64,000 nucleotides of DNA from Dactylonectria macrodidyma. Taxonomy: Eukaryota; Ascomycota; Sordariomycetes; Hypocreales; Nectriaceae. The DNA lies in contig JAGMUV010000022.1 of the NCBI GenBank assembly GCA_020744425.1, positions 434,001 to 498,000 of the forward strand, given 5' to 3'. Every line of letters begins with the position of its first letter. The first letter of the stretch is position 1. The position numbers and the translations under genes were made by a program. Positions 46,056 through 61,000 of this stretch are shown one piece after another. Below the pieces are notes generated by a model. That model saw only the letters and a program-made list of their open reading frames with translations, did no database searches and was not told where the DNA came from.

Positions 46056-49000
46056 CTTGTCCAGCCCGGCTTCGGCAAGATTGCTGTATTCTACCTGGTG
46101 ATTGTCGTTGCCGAAGTCGTGAGTGCGCGAACAGATTGACTCTCGGGGAGTTTAATCGCGACGGATATGCGGCTGGCTGGGAGGTTCAGTTCAGTTCAGT
46201 TTCAATATCCTACTCGGTTGTAGCGGGAGCCAATGGAATGGAATTTATTTCGTCCGGGAGGACAAGCCCCCATCGGGCCAGTACGCTAAGCTATTTACAG
46301 TTCGGACGATTTGGTCTTTTTTCGGCCCTCTCGAGCTGTTAGCTAGGCGTTAGGGCCACCACTCTGCTTAGCAGTCGTAGCTAACGGAGCCATAACACGC
46401 CCCCGAATTCGCGTTCGATCTCGATCTTAACACAATCACCCCTTCAACCGAGGAGCCCCCCCGCCCCCGCCCCCGGGGAATTCCTCGTCAAGAGAGAGCT
46501 TCTGTGACCGTCTTCTACGACAATGTTGTGGGCATGCGGAAACGCGACCAGCCCGGGTCACGAGCTCAGGTACGGAATGAATGAAATTTATTCCGCCCGG
46601 GAGGACTAACCTCATAGGGCCAGGTGCGCTAGGCTATTTACAGTTCTAAGTTTATTGTTCGCATCTCCCAGAAGCCCCACATTCTGTTGAAATGAGCATG
46701 TTGTGTTGATTAAAGGAGAAAACGACCAGCGCTAACCAGCGGAAGCTATTGACAAGAAGACATCCACATCCCAGCCACCAATGGATCGGAATAGCCATTG
46801 ATCCGTTAAACGACGGATCTCAGCACATTCTTCCTCCCGCTGATCGGTCTCGTTTCGCTTGACTCTGTGTGACAGGCCTGCTTGAAGGCCAATTTCTCCA
46901 AGTGTTCAGCATCCTATTCTCAGCAGCTGAAGCTTGGTCTGCCAACTTGAGGCTGTTTAGTGTTAGTATCGCCAGGTTTGGCCGCTAATTTGGTTGGTTA
47001 GTAGGTTATCCAGTCTGGTTTGCATCAAGTCTCTTCGTATCCATGGCGAACTTAATCGCCGCCGGCACCGCCTGTAGGTCAGGTGCCCATTTTGGGCCTT
47101 CACGGAAGTCCATAGGGGGCAGAGTTCCAAGACCTGTCACGAGCCACGATTGTCTGTAGTGTCTGTGTCACGAGCCACGATTATCTATACCATGCATTAC
47201 CCACCTGCGGCTAAGACCCACCTACCGTACAGCAAAAATAAAATTTCCCCATACAAAATGTCCGATTTCACTTACACAGTATTTGGCCAAAATTGAAGTT
47301 ATTTACATAAAACAAGCTATATCTAAGTGAGAGTTTCATGTTGTTTCATATTATAATATTGCATTTCATATTACAAAAGCGGTATGGCCGCATATCAGCT
47401 ACGTAAAATTTCTGCAGATGGCTCCTTCACGACTTGACCTCCTCGAATCTTCATGGAATTTTTATCCACACCAGCCTTCCGGAACCGCCTTGAAAATGCC
47501 TCGAACGTCTTATACAGAGGATGGTGTTATTAAAGCCGTACTGGATGTCACAGATAACGACCTCTCTCAGGACCAAGCCGCCCAGAAGCACGGCATCCCT
47601 CAGACCACTCTTTCTCGCCGACTGAGAGGCATACCGTCTAAATCTGAAGTCACCCAGCCTGCCCAGTTGTTATCCAAGTCTCAAGAGGCCAGATTAGTCA
47701 CCTGGATACTGAGACAAGAGGCCTTGGGCTATACTCCTTCCCACAGTCAAGTTCGCGCCACCGTCGCTGCCCTCTTGAGACAACAAGGCCGGGAAAGGCC
47801 CATCGGTGTACACTGGATATCCAGGTTCATGAAACGCCATCCAGCTATCAAAACCAAGATAGGGAAACGCCAGGAGGCCTCAAGATTCAATTCTTTTACC
47901 CCAATGGCTGTCAATTAGTACTTCGATATCCGCGAGACGGAGTACGATTGGATCAAGCCTGAGAATACAGTTAATGTTAATAAGGGCAGTATTATAGCTG
48001 GATTTAGTGAGTAGTTATCGTTTTTAATCATAAATCTCACTAATCCATTCTGAATCTAGGCTTGGATTCCTTAGTTATTAGCAGTAGCGATCCTAAGATG
48101 AAGGCCTTCCTCAAAGGCTCTCAGTACTGCGCTTAGACTAGCTTTATCGAAGCCGTGACTGCAGATGGCTGTCTTCTGAAACCAGGGATTATTTTTAAAG
48201 GCAAAAGACTTCAGCAGCAGTGGTTTATCGATGAGTTCAAGATGAGAGCTGACTGGTATTATATCACGTCCGACAATGGCTAGACCGACAACCACATCGT
48301 AGTTAGGTAGCTTAAAGAGATCTACCTACCTCAAACCCAGTCAGCAGATGAGTCTGATGCAAGACTCATAATATTAGACAGCCATGGAAGCCATATATCT
48401 ATACGTATCTAACTGTTCTGAGTCATGAACCTCACTAATTCAAACATAAGGATGAATGGATGACCACCTGCTTTTTGAACAACGTATATTATTGTTACCT
48501 GCTGGCTCATTGCTCTCATAGCCTACGACCGCTGGACAATAGCGTTTTCAATGCCTCTAAGGCTGTATATCGCAAAGAACTCTAAAAACTGGCAAGTCTG
48601 ACTGATTCTGCACCGGTGGATAAGGTCAACTTTATCAAGGCATATGCTAAAGCCAGGGAAGTGGGTATGATAAAGAAAAATATCCTCTCAGGCTGGAGAG
48701 TGACTGGAAATTGGCCAATCTCACGACGGAAAGCCCTCATACATCCCGAGATTCAACCAGACAAGAAGGAAACTACTCCTGAATCAGAGGGTCTTAGAGA
48801 CGGGCAACGCGACTCTAATAACACGCCAAAACCAGCCGTCATATCAGAGATCTGGGAAAAAACAAGAGCCGCTTAACCAGAAGACAGTATTCTGTGATAT
48901 CGAAAGGGTTTGAAGTCCAGGAGTTAAAAATATCCTCCCTGAGCGCAAGAATCACCAGTCTGGAGGAGGAAGTCGGCCGTTTAAGTAGAGGCAAGAGGAG

Positions 49001-52000
49001 AAAGGCCATACCTAATCCCAACAAGAAGTTCATCACATTAGCTGAGGCTCTAGTGGCTGCTGGAACTATTCCCGAGCCAAACCAGGCAACTGAAGAGGCA
49101 GGGGCTGTTGAGGATGTGATCGAGGTGGGAGGGATGCAAGAGGATGAAAGTTCAAATTCGGAGGCGGAAGAGCGACCCGTCGTACGCACCCGCACAGGGC
49201 GTGAAGTTAAAAGACCGAGAAAATATTAAATTTTATTCAATCCTAAACGCAATTTCGCAAAAAATTGTATTTTTATTATTTTTGGTGACTTTTTCCCATG
49301 AGGTTAAAAAAGTGCATTTTGTATGGGGAATTTTTATTTTTGCTGTACGGTAGGTGGGTCTTAGCCGCAGGTGGGTAATGCATGGTACTACCTTGACGGA
49401 GACGGACTGGTGGAAGGGCGCTGTATTTATAGACGTTTTGACATGGACAGGCGGACGACCGAAAAATGGACTGGCCTCTTAGTGATAGCTGGACATGCGC
49501 GGTGCCGACGTGAACTGTTGCTCAATGTCCACTGAATCATCGAACAGCAAGCGGGATCTGCTAACGCTTGTCGAGAAGATCAAGGCGACTACCATTACCG
49601 TGGTAGGTCCCGTGGTAGGCCCCGTGGTAGGTCCCCCTCGCCCAGCATTGCTCGGGTTCATTAGTAGAGACACGACCCCGCTAACCTCAACTTCTCCCAG
49701 TCTAACTCTAGGGTGTTATAGTGAGCGTCGCTTGCCGAACGGTTCTGCAAGAACGCTTATGCTACATAGCTTCACTTCGCAGCACTATAGAGGTGCTGGC
49801 ACAAACGTGCTATCCCGTGGGATTTACTCGCACTGGTGTGCTTGCAGCAATCGCACTGCTTTCCATTTACCTTGACCCGTAAGGGGTTGCCCTGCAGCGT
49901 TCGCATGCACAGATTATAATGCGGGGTCTCAGTAGTAAGCCAGCGCCTGTGCGCGCAAAAGGCGCAAAAAAACTGGTCACACACAGACGCCACCAGCCCT
50001 TGTAAGCGTCTTACATTAAGCGCCTTACTTCTCAAGCTCTCAACTCGTTCCGAAAAGGCATTGGCGGACCCCGTGGGGGGGACCGGTCTCCTGTTGCAGT
50101 TGAATACGGCAGGCGTGTAAAAGAATATAAGTGTCGTCTTATATTTATAGCACTAAACTAGTTAAGAATTGAACGCCTCATCCATCTCGGCGATCTCGAT
50201 TCAAGCTTGTTACTTTATACTCAGTCACAAGAATCCCCTTGTTCAGTCTATCATCATCAAAACTTCTCTGTTGACTCGCCTGAAAGTCCGAGCCGAGAAT
50301 CTCCTCTTCGCTCTGGTTATCTGCCGGAAAGGATCCTCCTACAGCGTACGCCTTTGTAAAAGGGCTATTGAGACTCACTGCGCGCTCTTCATCAGCTATA
50401 GAGGTATCGCCCGATTGGGTGCGGTTTTCGCGACGTGACTCGCCGTGTCTAAAGGACTCGAGTTGGTAGCCCCCGCTGTTGTTTCTTTTGTACTTGCTGT
50501 CGTCCTTGGAGGTCCATTTGCCGAGATACTGCTTGTAAAGAGGCCGGCAGATCGGAATGCCGATACAGACCATAGTGACGGCCATTTCCGCGGCTCCCCA
50601 AACGATGATTCCAACGGAGTTCTCTGCACAAAATGTTACTATCGGAGAACTACAGAGAGCTGGGCGGAGGAGAGTGCATACTCAGGTAGTTACCAGTACT
50701 AAGGTTAGGGATCTCACTTGCTCGCTTGATACCAAAACCACCAGCGCTGTCGCCATTCAGTTTTTTATCGGCGCACGGGATGGAGAGGTTGGATGATTAA
50801 TTCACTCACATGATGCCTAAGCTCATGCTGCCGAGAATGATGCGTTTTTCTCGCTGGTTCATCTGGAGCTTCCACATAAAGATCCAGGGGAAGATAGCGA
50901 AGAAGAGGTCAACAAGGACTGACAAAGCTAGTGAAACGCCTCTTTAGCCTGCCAACAGATGCTATGACTGAAAACATGGGCTGCCGAGGATATTGACTTA
51001 CTTCCTAGGATGATGTAAATCGGCAAGGTGTTTAGCTCACACTTGCCACCAGGGATTGTCCAATCCCAAAGAAACGCGATCGGCGAGCATGAAAGCCAGA
51101 AGCAGAACACGCACGCGATGGAGGCGCCCATAAGAAGCAACATCGACGCCCAGATGGCGATCTTGTGCCAGGACTGCTGAACAATGCGGAGGAGGAAGAG
51201 TCCGAGTGACCATTTGGCGAGAGTCATACCAATGATGTTGAACGTCTGGCCAATACACTCGAAGAGGACCGCCTTCGCGCGCTTCCGAGTGTCGGAGATG
51301 TCGGATACGTCTTGGCCGAAGCCATGCATGGCGGATATATGGATGAATATTGCGAACAAGAGCAGGAAGACCTGGAAATTTGACAGGTTAGAGAGGCTCT
51401 GTAGTGTATCACCCCGGAAGTAAAATCTGAAAAATGCAGTATGTTAAAATACCCCGAGATTTTACTCACAAAAGATATCCCATAGACATAATCGTCGGGC
51501 CCAAACGACTTCACTACCGTTGCGCGGGCGTAGATTCGGAGGACAACGAAGACAAGGGCCACAAAGGTCAGTGCCCACAACACAGCAACGGCCCAATGGC
51601 CATCACCACCCATTGCCATTCCGTCGATCAATGCGGTCAATCAAGGTGACCGTGTGAAGGTGTCGCAAGCAGAGAAAAGTCCGTCGCGTAGATCAAGGGC
51701 AATGGGTGGGGCAGTTTGCAGATCCACCAGGTAGATATAGCCCAGCTTTGCGGAGAGCGACGGGATACATGTCAGGGGTCACAGCGTCGCATGGTGGAAG
51801 TTGGCTGTTCAGCCCTCCAGCGTTAGCTGGCGGTGTCTTCCGAGTGTGGCGACAGTAACCGATTACTACCAGTATTACTAGTCAGTCGCTCGGCGTCTGA
51901 TGAAGCCATTCAGCCACGAAAGAAGCCATTAGACGCCACAGACGCCTCGCATGTCACTAGGGTCCGTGGAAGTTCCCGCACGATAATTGACATTACTCAT

Positions 52001-55000
52001 GTCTACCGAGGATGGAATACAATGACCTTGTACAAACAAAAAATATTGATCAATTGTTGATTCGCCAGAGCAGCGGCAAGCAAGATACGGCACAAAGTAA
52101 ACTAGACATCTGATATCGGGGTGTGATATTAAAGATGAAAAAAAAACTGTTCTTTACCATTGCGGAAGCAACTTGCCCTTGAAGGAGTAAGAAGCAGTTA
52201 GCATCCATCGGGAGCTTCGTGTTGATTTGACCCCTATCAGCTGTTTGCGGGGAAATGGGTCTGTTACCGGGGACGCGGAAGCGACATCTGTGACGGGTGG
52301 GTGACAGGCCGTGACAGCTAGTTCAAGCCACTGCTCTCGGTCACCGCGGGGAAGCGGATATGAAACCCCTGAAAAGTTCCTGTGCAAGGGCTGCCTTGGC
52401 GCGCCTCTCGAGGCCCCTTTCGGCAGAGTAGAGTGCAGAACCAACATATCAATAGTATTTGCACTACGTTCTAGCGGAGTGCGCATTCCCTTTTGGCGTA
52501 GCTGGCAATGCGACATAGAGTATAAAGTAGCTGTGAGATGGATTGATATTAGCCCGATTTCTAATCTATTTGTATCCTGTCTGGTACTTTGGGATTGTTG
52601 TCTACTAACTAGAGCATTAATTGAGATTCCAGACTTTATTACTTTTAATAATTAACCGAGTCTGTTGGCTTCGCCAAGGGGTTTCGAATAGAAGAAGAAA
52701 CTGATGACCGATCCTGATTTAACATGGAGCTTGCCTCGCTTAACGTGTGTAATCGTCGCCATGACAAGCGAATGGTGACCAATTGTCGGAGGGGTCCCAG
52801 ATAAAGTGACCGGGGCGACATGTGCATAATTAGTGATGGGCAAAGCGCGTGGTCCCTCCACGAGACAATAAGTCCCTGGGCCTTCTTCACGTCTGATCTA
52901 ACGGGTTAGTTAGTATATAATTGCTTATCTGTTTGATAATTGAGACTTTTCCAGCTTGTATTAAGGCACTTGACCATAATCTTTACGCCGCATTCAGTTT
53001 CGGGTTTTTCTCGTACACCACTGTCATCCCTTCGATCATTTTTTTATTCAGCCAAAGGCTGACTCTACCAATGACTAACACCCACCAATGACTAGCGTTA
53101 AAAATTGCAACTCCATACAAATTCCAATTTTCTACAAACCCGGAGTGCAACCACCAAATTAAATAAATATGAAACTATGTAAAGTATTGGATAGATAATT
53201 AATTGAATTTTAAAATTGACGTGGCTTTTTGATCTTCCGACCGCTGCGTGTGTACTGTGGCGGTGAAGAAAAACCGTCAATTTCCGAGTCCTCACCCATG
53301 GCATCCATCGCCACCTCAATGACCGACTCGGCTTCCTCCTCCACGTCCTTCTTAATTACTTCCGTTTCTGACTTCCGGATATCTTCACCGGCTGCCATTG
53401 CCTCCCCCAGCGTCATGAATCTCTGGTTCGGGTTAGGTATCGCCTTTCTTTTCTTCCCTCTCTGTAGACGCGCCATCTCTTCCTCCAGCCCAGTGATTCG
53501 ACTATTCTGAACGGCTACAGTCATTTCTAGGGCCTTAAATCCCTTTGCTATTTTACTGTATTTATATCTGGTTTTGGGAGTCTTGTGTTTACCCAAATCT
53601 CGCACGTGACGGCTCACTTTGGGGGTGTCATCCGGAGTTCAAGGCTGTGGTTGTCGGGTGACCACTGCTCTCTTTTCTCCTTATCCGGCTGAATTTCTGG
53701 ATGTAGGAGAGCCTTACGACGGCTTATTGGCCAATTTCCTGCGAATCTCCAGCCTGCCAGTATATTGTTTTCCGTCAGGCCGGCTTCTCTGGCCTTGGCG
53801 TAGGCACGTATCAAGTTAGCCTTATCGACCGGTGCAGAATCGGTGAGGCTGACCAATTTCTGTAGTTCTTTTCGGTATGCAGCTTTTATGGCGTTGAAAA
53901 TGCCATTATCTAATGGCTGTAGGCCGTGAGAACAATGCGCTGGTAGATAACAGCAGTAGACGTTGTTCAGAAAGCACGTAGACATCCATTCGTCCTAGAG
54001 TAGTCAGCAAGACTGCAATAATAGAGTATACAGGTAAATAGCAAGAATATTACCTGCGCATGGCTTCCGTGGCCGTCAAGAATGATCAGCCTTGCATCTG
54101 AGGGATCGCAAGGCTGCGTTTGTGGTAGATAAACTTCTTTTAACCACTCGAGCCCTATATGGGATCGGTCTAGCCATTAGGGGGAAGTTATGTAATACCA
54201 ATCGGCTATAGTGCGAAATTCTTCAAGAAACCACTGCTTTTGCAGTTCTTTTTCTTTGAAGATAATGCCTGGTTTCAATGCACGACCGGTTACAGTGACA
54301 GCCTCAATAAATGAGGTCCAATTGCAGGACTGCGGGCCCTTCAACAAGGCTTTCCTCTTTGGGTCAGAACTCCTAACCACAAGACTATCCAAGCCTGATA
54401 TAGAAACCAATTAGTTATGCCTTATAAACCTAGTAGAAAACTCACCAAAACCTGCCATTATTCCGCCCTCGTCTACATTAACCGTATTCTCAGGCTTGAT
54501 CCAGCCGTACTCCTTCTCCCGAATATCGAAATACCAATGGACGGCCTTGGGTGTAAAGGCGTCAAATATGTTGGCTTCTTGACGTCTCCCTATCTTCGTA
54601 GATAGTTCAGGGTAGCGCTTAAGGAATTTCAAGGTCCAATTCTTCCCTAGAGGCTTAGTATCTCCCTATTATTAAAGAAGGCCTTGTACACAACTTCGTA
54701 GTTAGCTATAAGATAGTGCATAACCCAGAGATTCCTGCCGTAGTAACCATTTAACTAATCGGGTTTCTTGAGAGGCCGAAAGACATTGAGCAGGCTAAAT
54801 AACCTCTTTTCTACTCTGTTAACCTTGAAGTCTCTTAGAAAGAGTAGATTGAAGGACTCCATGTTTTGGTGCAGCCTCGTATTGCGACATGCCGTTATCT
54901 GTAATATCGAAAAGAGCGGTAGCTAGGGTTTCTTCGGTATAAGCACGACAAGGCATTTTAGAAAGATTTCGGGCAGGTAAAAACACATACAAATGATCTC

Positions 55001-58000
55001 AAGTCAATAGGGAGGAATAGAGAGAAAATGCCGAATTTCATGCTTCGGGAGGTCCGTAAAATTAGTAGCGTTCGGAAAAATAAATACATGATACAAAACA
55101 CGATGCATAAAATTATACAGCACAAGTTCCAGCTTGTGAATAGCTTCATATGTGGCCAAGTGCGGTATAAGTGAAGTTGTAGAGTTTGTGTGGGCAGTAG
55201 GTGGTTTTACGCTAGTCATTGGTAGGTGGTGCATGGTAGTCGGTGCAATTCTCATGTCAGCTCTGTCTCCCCACTCCGCAAGACATTCAACACTAACTAA
55301 GTGAAGCGTTCCAGATCCAAACGCGCGATCCTGACATTAAGAAACCTCGCCGTCGGTCCTTCTTCAACTGAGAGTCCCGCTCCGAAGAGAACTGAAGAAG
55401 ATGCTGGCCTATCGCCCCTTAACGACAGATTCAGAACCCAGCCTACGTCGCCAGAGAGGCTACGGCAATGTCATACAGCGAAGACGTTATCCGGGGTGTC
55501 GATTAGCCAGCCGCGTGTAGTGTTGGGGATGCCAATTCCACCAACCCAACAAAGCTCGCGGCTCTTCCGTACAATAGCTCCCTCACCTCCTGTGCAGCCG
55601 ACGACACTACTAACCGCCTCACATTCTGATCCGTCTACTATCCGAAGCAGCACGTCTCATATAGGTCACCCTGACTTGGCTCCTAGATTCCTCAAGTGCG
55701 GGAGAGACTCACAGGACGATTCCTCCTTGGCCGGCGCAAGGGTCAAGCGGACTGCTATCCAGCGCGGCCATCGTTCACGACGCCGTGCAGGGGAGACTGT
55801 GTCACTGACTCCCTCAATATCTCAACTCGGCGCGTTTAAAGGTTCGGAGGGGCCTGGGGCAGATATTCTTACTTAATGGTCGCAGTACTTCGGGCTAACC
55901 ACAGAATGTAGATGCCAGCCAAGATCGACCGCGGCCGAGTGGGCTTCCGGGTGGGGATGGGATAATCAAGGAAGGAGATGACTGGGGCCAGTTCTCGGAG
56001 TCCGATATTGACGCCGAGGACTATTTCAACCTGTTGCTTTCGCCCGTTCGGCCACGCAGGTACCTGGAGCAAATAGGGGTAGAGTGTGAATCCGACCCAG
56101 GGGACGAAGACGAGAGCGACGGTAACGACTCTGTGGATGAAAGCCCTGTTCGTCGTCGCTCGCGGCCGCCTTCTGCACGGCCGAGGACTGGTCGCCGTGG
56201 TCCGGCTCCTGGTACAGGCTCAGGCTTTCTATCCATATTCCATATTCCATATGGAACGATTCCTGTATGGATTACGAATTTCTCTCCGTATGGAATACAA
56301 CAAATGACGTCATCGTTTCTCATACCAGTCGGCCTCGGTTAGGACGTAGGCGTGGTTTCTCGCCATCTAGCCATACTATCGTCGTTCTCTTCGCTCTCTG
56401 CTTCGATCAATTCAACTGGGATCCCTTGTGTGATACCGCTTTTAATCCAGCTCTTCATGCACTCCCCCTTTTCAATTGTGCCACTTCCTAGCTGACATCT
56501 ATCCCAGGATATCGTACGTCGCGCACCAGAAAAGACACGCTCTGGCTCGGCGGACATAGCAGGCGCTGAAAGGATATCGACGACCATTCTGGAGAGAGGG
56601 TATCGCTGTTGCTGTTCTTCTCGGAGCCACCAAGTAAGCGGCGAGCAGTCAATAGCGACTGGCGTTTGTGTGATGAAGGATTGGTACTGATGAAGCAAAA
56701 AGGTTGCAGGTAATATTCAAAAGGTCTAAGTTACATATGTCTGAGAGGAGCACAGCTCCTTACATAGTATCCACATCCCAGCCACCAGCAGATCGGACCA
56801 TCTTAGTCATACGGTCTCAACAGGGACACCTGTTCCTCCAGCCCAGTAATCCGCGCATTCTGAACGGCCACCTTCATCTCTAAAGCTTCTAGCCCCTTTG
56901 CGATCTTACTGTACTTCCGCCTGGTCGGACGACTTTGATGTTTGGCTAAATCTCTTACTTGGCGGCTCGTTTTCGGCGTATTATCTGAGTCCAGATGAGG
57001 AGGGCTGGGCGTCTTGAAGCCTTCTAGAACTTTTTCTTTATCCGGTTGAATTTCTGGATGTATTAGAGCTTTGCGACGGTTTATAGGCCAATTTCTAGTA
57101 AACCTCCAGCCGGATAAGATAAGCTCCTTCCTTATGCCCGCCTCTCTAGCTTTCGCGTATGACTGAATAAAATTGACTTTATTAATAGGCGTAGAATCAG
57201 TCAAACTAGCTAGCTTTTGGAGTTCTTTCTGATATACACCTTTAATAATATTAAAAATTCTATTGTCTAACGGTTATAGGCCATGAGAGCAATGCGCTAG
57301 TAGATAGCAGCAGTAGACGTTATTCAGAAAGCACGTAGCCATCCACTCATCCTAGGTGCTCGTTAGCGACCTTATAGCGGGAGACTCTGCGGTGAAAACA
57401 CCAAAAGACTCACCTATGCATAGCTTCCGTAACCGTCAAGGATAATAAGTCTTGCATCTAATGCATCGCAAGGCTCTGTTTAAGGTAGATAGACGTCTTT
57501 TAACCACTTAAGAGCTATATGGTTATCGGTCTAGCCGTTCAGTGATGTAATGTAGTGCTAGTCCGCTATTAATTCGAATTCCTTAAGAAACCACTGCTTC
57601 TACAGCTCTTTTCCTTTAAAGATAATTCCCGGTTTTAAAGCGCGGCCAGTTCTGGTAATAGCCTTAATAAACGAGGTCTAAGTGCGCGACTAAACGCCCT
57701 TTAATAGCACCTTCTTCTTCGGGTCAGAGCTCCTAATTACGAAGCTGTCCAGGCCTCATAGACAACCAATTAGTTATGCCCTATAAAAGCCCGTAGAGAA
57801 CTTATAGAGGACTTACCGAAACCCGCTATTATACCACCCTCATCCACGTTAACCGTATTCTCAGGCTTGATCCAGCCGTACTCGTTCTCCCGGATATCGA
57901 AGTACCAATTGACCGCCTTCGGCGTAAACCCGTCAAATCTAGCAGCTTCCTGCCGTTTTCCAAGCTTCGTAGATAGTTGTGAGTGACGCTTGACGAACCT

Positions 58001-61000
58001 AGTGGTCCAGTGCTTGCCCAGAGGCATATTATCGCCTTATTGTTAAAGGATGGCCTCAACACAGGCGCGGAGCTGGCTATGCGAAGGAGCATAGCCCAGA
58101 GACTCTTATCGCAGCACCCAACGAAGGAGAGTCTCCTCCTGGCTCTTGGATATACGCTACTGGGCATGGATACGTTCATTCCTGCTCGCTTAACCGGAAA
58201 GTCATCTATAAATGGTCGATCGAGGCACTCCACGTTTCTGGGCCGCCTCAGTCGGTGATAGGCCTCTATCAGTAATATCGAGTATAGCCTCAGCTACGTC
58301 GTCTTCGGTATAAACACGCCGAACCATTGTAGCAGGAGTTCCATAAGTAAATTAGGTAATATGCCTACTGGAGTGAATGAAGTCAGATGGGGCGGATGAG
58401 GTAAAACTAAAAAAGTTTCAAAGGGCTAGAGGACAAGGCCACGAGGCGGAACGGGAAAAAATTGAGCCTATATTGAAATTTCATGAAATAAACTATATAG
58501 CACAGGTTTTGGTTTGTGAGTATCTTCATTCTTGGCCAAATGCGGTGTAATTGAAAATTCGGATTTTGTATGGGAAGATTGAAATTTTGGTGGTCCATTA
58601 GGTGGGGGTGTCCATTAAGTGGTCCTGGATGGTATCCCAGCATTATCTAAGCCTAGCCATGCTTGCCCTGACGGCGGAAGCCAGTCCTTTCGTTCACTTC
58701 TTGCCATCGTCCAAAAGTGTCCTTGGCCCATGTATGTCCCAGGACCGTGGGTATCCTAGGGCCATCATGCCTAGTAGCCACCGTCTCCAGCCCAGAGGTC
58801 CACTTCCATGAGGCGTCATGAGTGACGCGGTCGTCGGCTTAAGTCAATGGGTTCACTGCCACGGCCGGGGGTGTGAACACACCCACGATCAGGTTCACCC
58901 ACAGACTCACTGCGTTCTTAAGGCCCCAACGAACCCATCAGGCCCTCCAGAGGGCGAGGACGTAAGCCACAGCCTCCGGCCTCCAGCCTCCAGCCTCGTC
59001 ACTACTCATCTGTACGGCGATCATTTCTAAAAATAAAAAGTGGTATCTGCTGTACACCTAAAAGGGTGCAGATCTCGCACGAGAAATCCCGTCACATAGC
59101 CCAAACCAGCGGACACATGCTGGCTTGTAGTAACTCTTCTTGACTCTGCACAGGAGAGGCAAACCGGTCGCGGTTTGCGCAAAACAGCCTTGAGGAAACG
59201 AAGTTTGACAACGGCATGATGGGAGAATACAGTTCCATTGGAGCTTTTCCCCTCAGTCATTAAGATTTAGTAGCGGGAAGTTAAACGGTGGGTGTTCTAC
59301 AGGACTTCCTCGGCCCAGCTGCTCAAGAACGGTACCGTGTCACGCCGTACCGACGAGGTTACCTGTTCCGCGGACCTGCTGGAACTGGGAAGGCAATGTT
59401 GACTCTGTCCATCGCAGGGTGTTTTGGCTTGAACATCTACGCCGTTACTCTTTCTGTTGGCGACAGCGTGTCTGAAGACGTTGTTCACCGAGCTTCCTGG
59501 GCCCTGCATTATTCTTTTGGAAGACGTCGACGTTGTCGTCAAGTCAAAGCCGCCCAGGGCATGGCCTCTTTGTCTGCACTTCTCGATGCCATCGACGGTT
59601 TGCGAGATGGTCATATTGCAATCATTACAACCCGTCATATCGAGCGACTCGACGGCGCACTTGTGCAACCCGGCCGCGTGGATGTAGAAACCGAGCTCCG
59701 GCTCGCAGACAGGGAATAAGAGAGAGACGGATACTGATTTAAAAGGGCCCCAAGGATTCATCGGGCGCGCTACAAAATATGACCAACATATATACAAAGC
59801 GTAGTATTTCCTGCTTACTGGGTCCTCAAGGAGGATCGGCATGAAATAGCGCCAGTGCCTTTTATTATTTTTGCCTGTCATAGCTGGCCTACTGTCACAG
59901 GCTATGCCTTGTGTATGTTGTGGGCTATGCCTGGTATATATAATTCTGCTGGGTCTCGCCACCTTCGCGGCTACTTAGGGCCGAGCCCGGTGCGGGCGCA
60001 CAAAGGAGGACTCTTTCCTCTATAGCTAAATAGTTAGCATTGTCTAATAGATGAGAAGTCAGTTATGTTCCCTCTTCTCTTCCTCCTCCTCTAGGGTAGG
60101 CTGCTTTAATATTAGGTTAAGGTATTATTCTTTCCTAGCTATTAAATCTAGTAATTATAGTAAGGAAGTATCTTACTGGGTTAATTAATTGCAAGAAAAT
60201 ACTATAACGTACATAATAAGCAAGCGACTCAGTCAAGCGAGCGACTCACCTAACTACACTGGACGCCGTCTCAGCATCCCCCGAGGACTTGGGTCCCCAA
60301 CATACCAGTACACCGGTGCACAGAATGCCTTCTGTGACTCCAGGTGACTCTCCGCCCTATACCTCTGTCTCTCTGTCCCTCGACGTTAAGGATGGGGCAA
60401 GGTAAGGCGAGGCGAAGGCGCGGAATGCCGTCGTGGATGGCCTGGCCTGTGCTGCCCTCATCCGTCCGTGCCCGATCTGCCTACCGAGATGTCAGCATCG
60501 CAGACTGCAGACTGCGGACTGCAGTGCGTCCGGAGCACTGTACGAGCAGCGTGGGACAGAGGTCGGAGCCAGGCTGGTACGTGCCCTCGCACGCTGCCGG
60601 ACTTTAATATCGATGGCGGGCTCGCATTTAGAACCCGAAATCGCCCAGCGTCCAACAAGCACAGCGCCAGAAACCAGACCAGAGCCACCAGAGCCACCAG
60701 AGCCACCAGAGCCACCAGAGCCACCAGAGCCAGGCCAGAACTACAGTACAAGCCCGGGCCCCGCGCGATGTCTGAGGGTACGTCGGCTCCTGGTACTATC
60801 ACTGCGCTTGCGCTTGGCCCCAGTCATTCGAGAGTTGGAACTTGGAGGAGGCCCAATTTTGCCCCCACCGGCTCGAAGAACCCACTCTGCCGGCCGTGGG
60901 TACCGCTGTACCAACCCTCTCATATTGAAGCAGCGTCATTGCTCCTTAGACATGGGACATGGGCCAGTGCGACAATGGCTCACCTCGCGACAGGGACAGC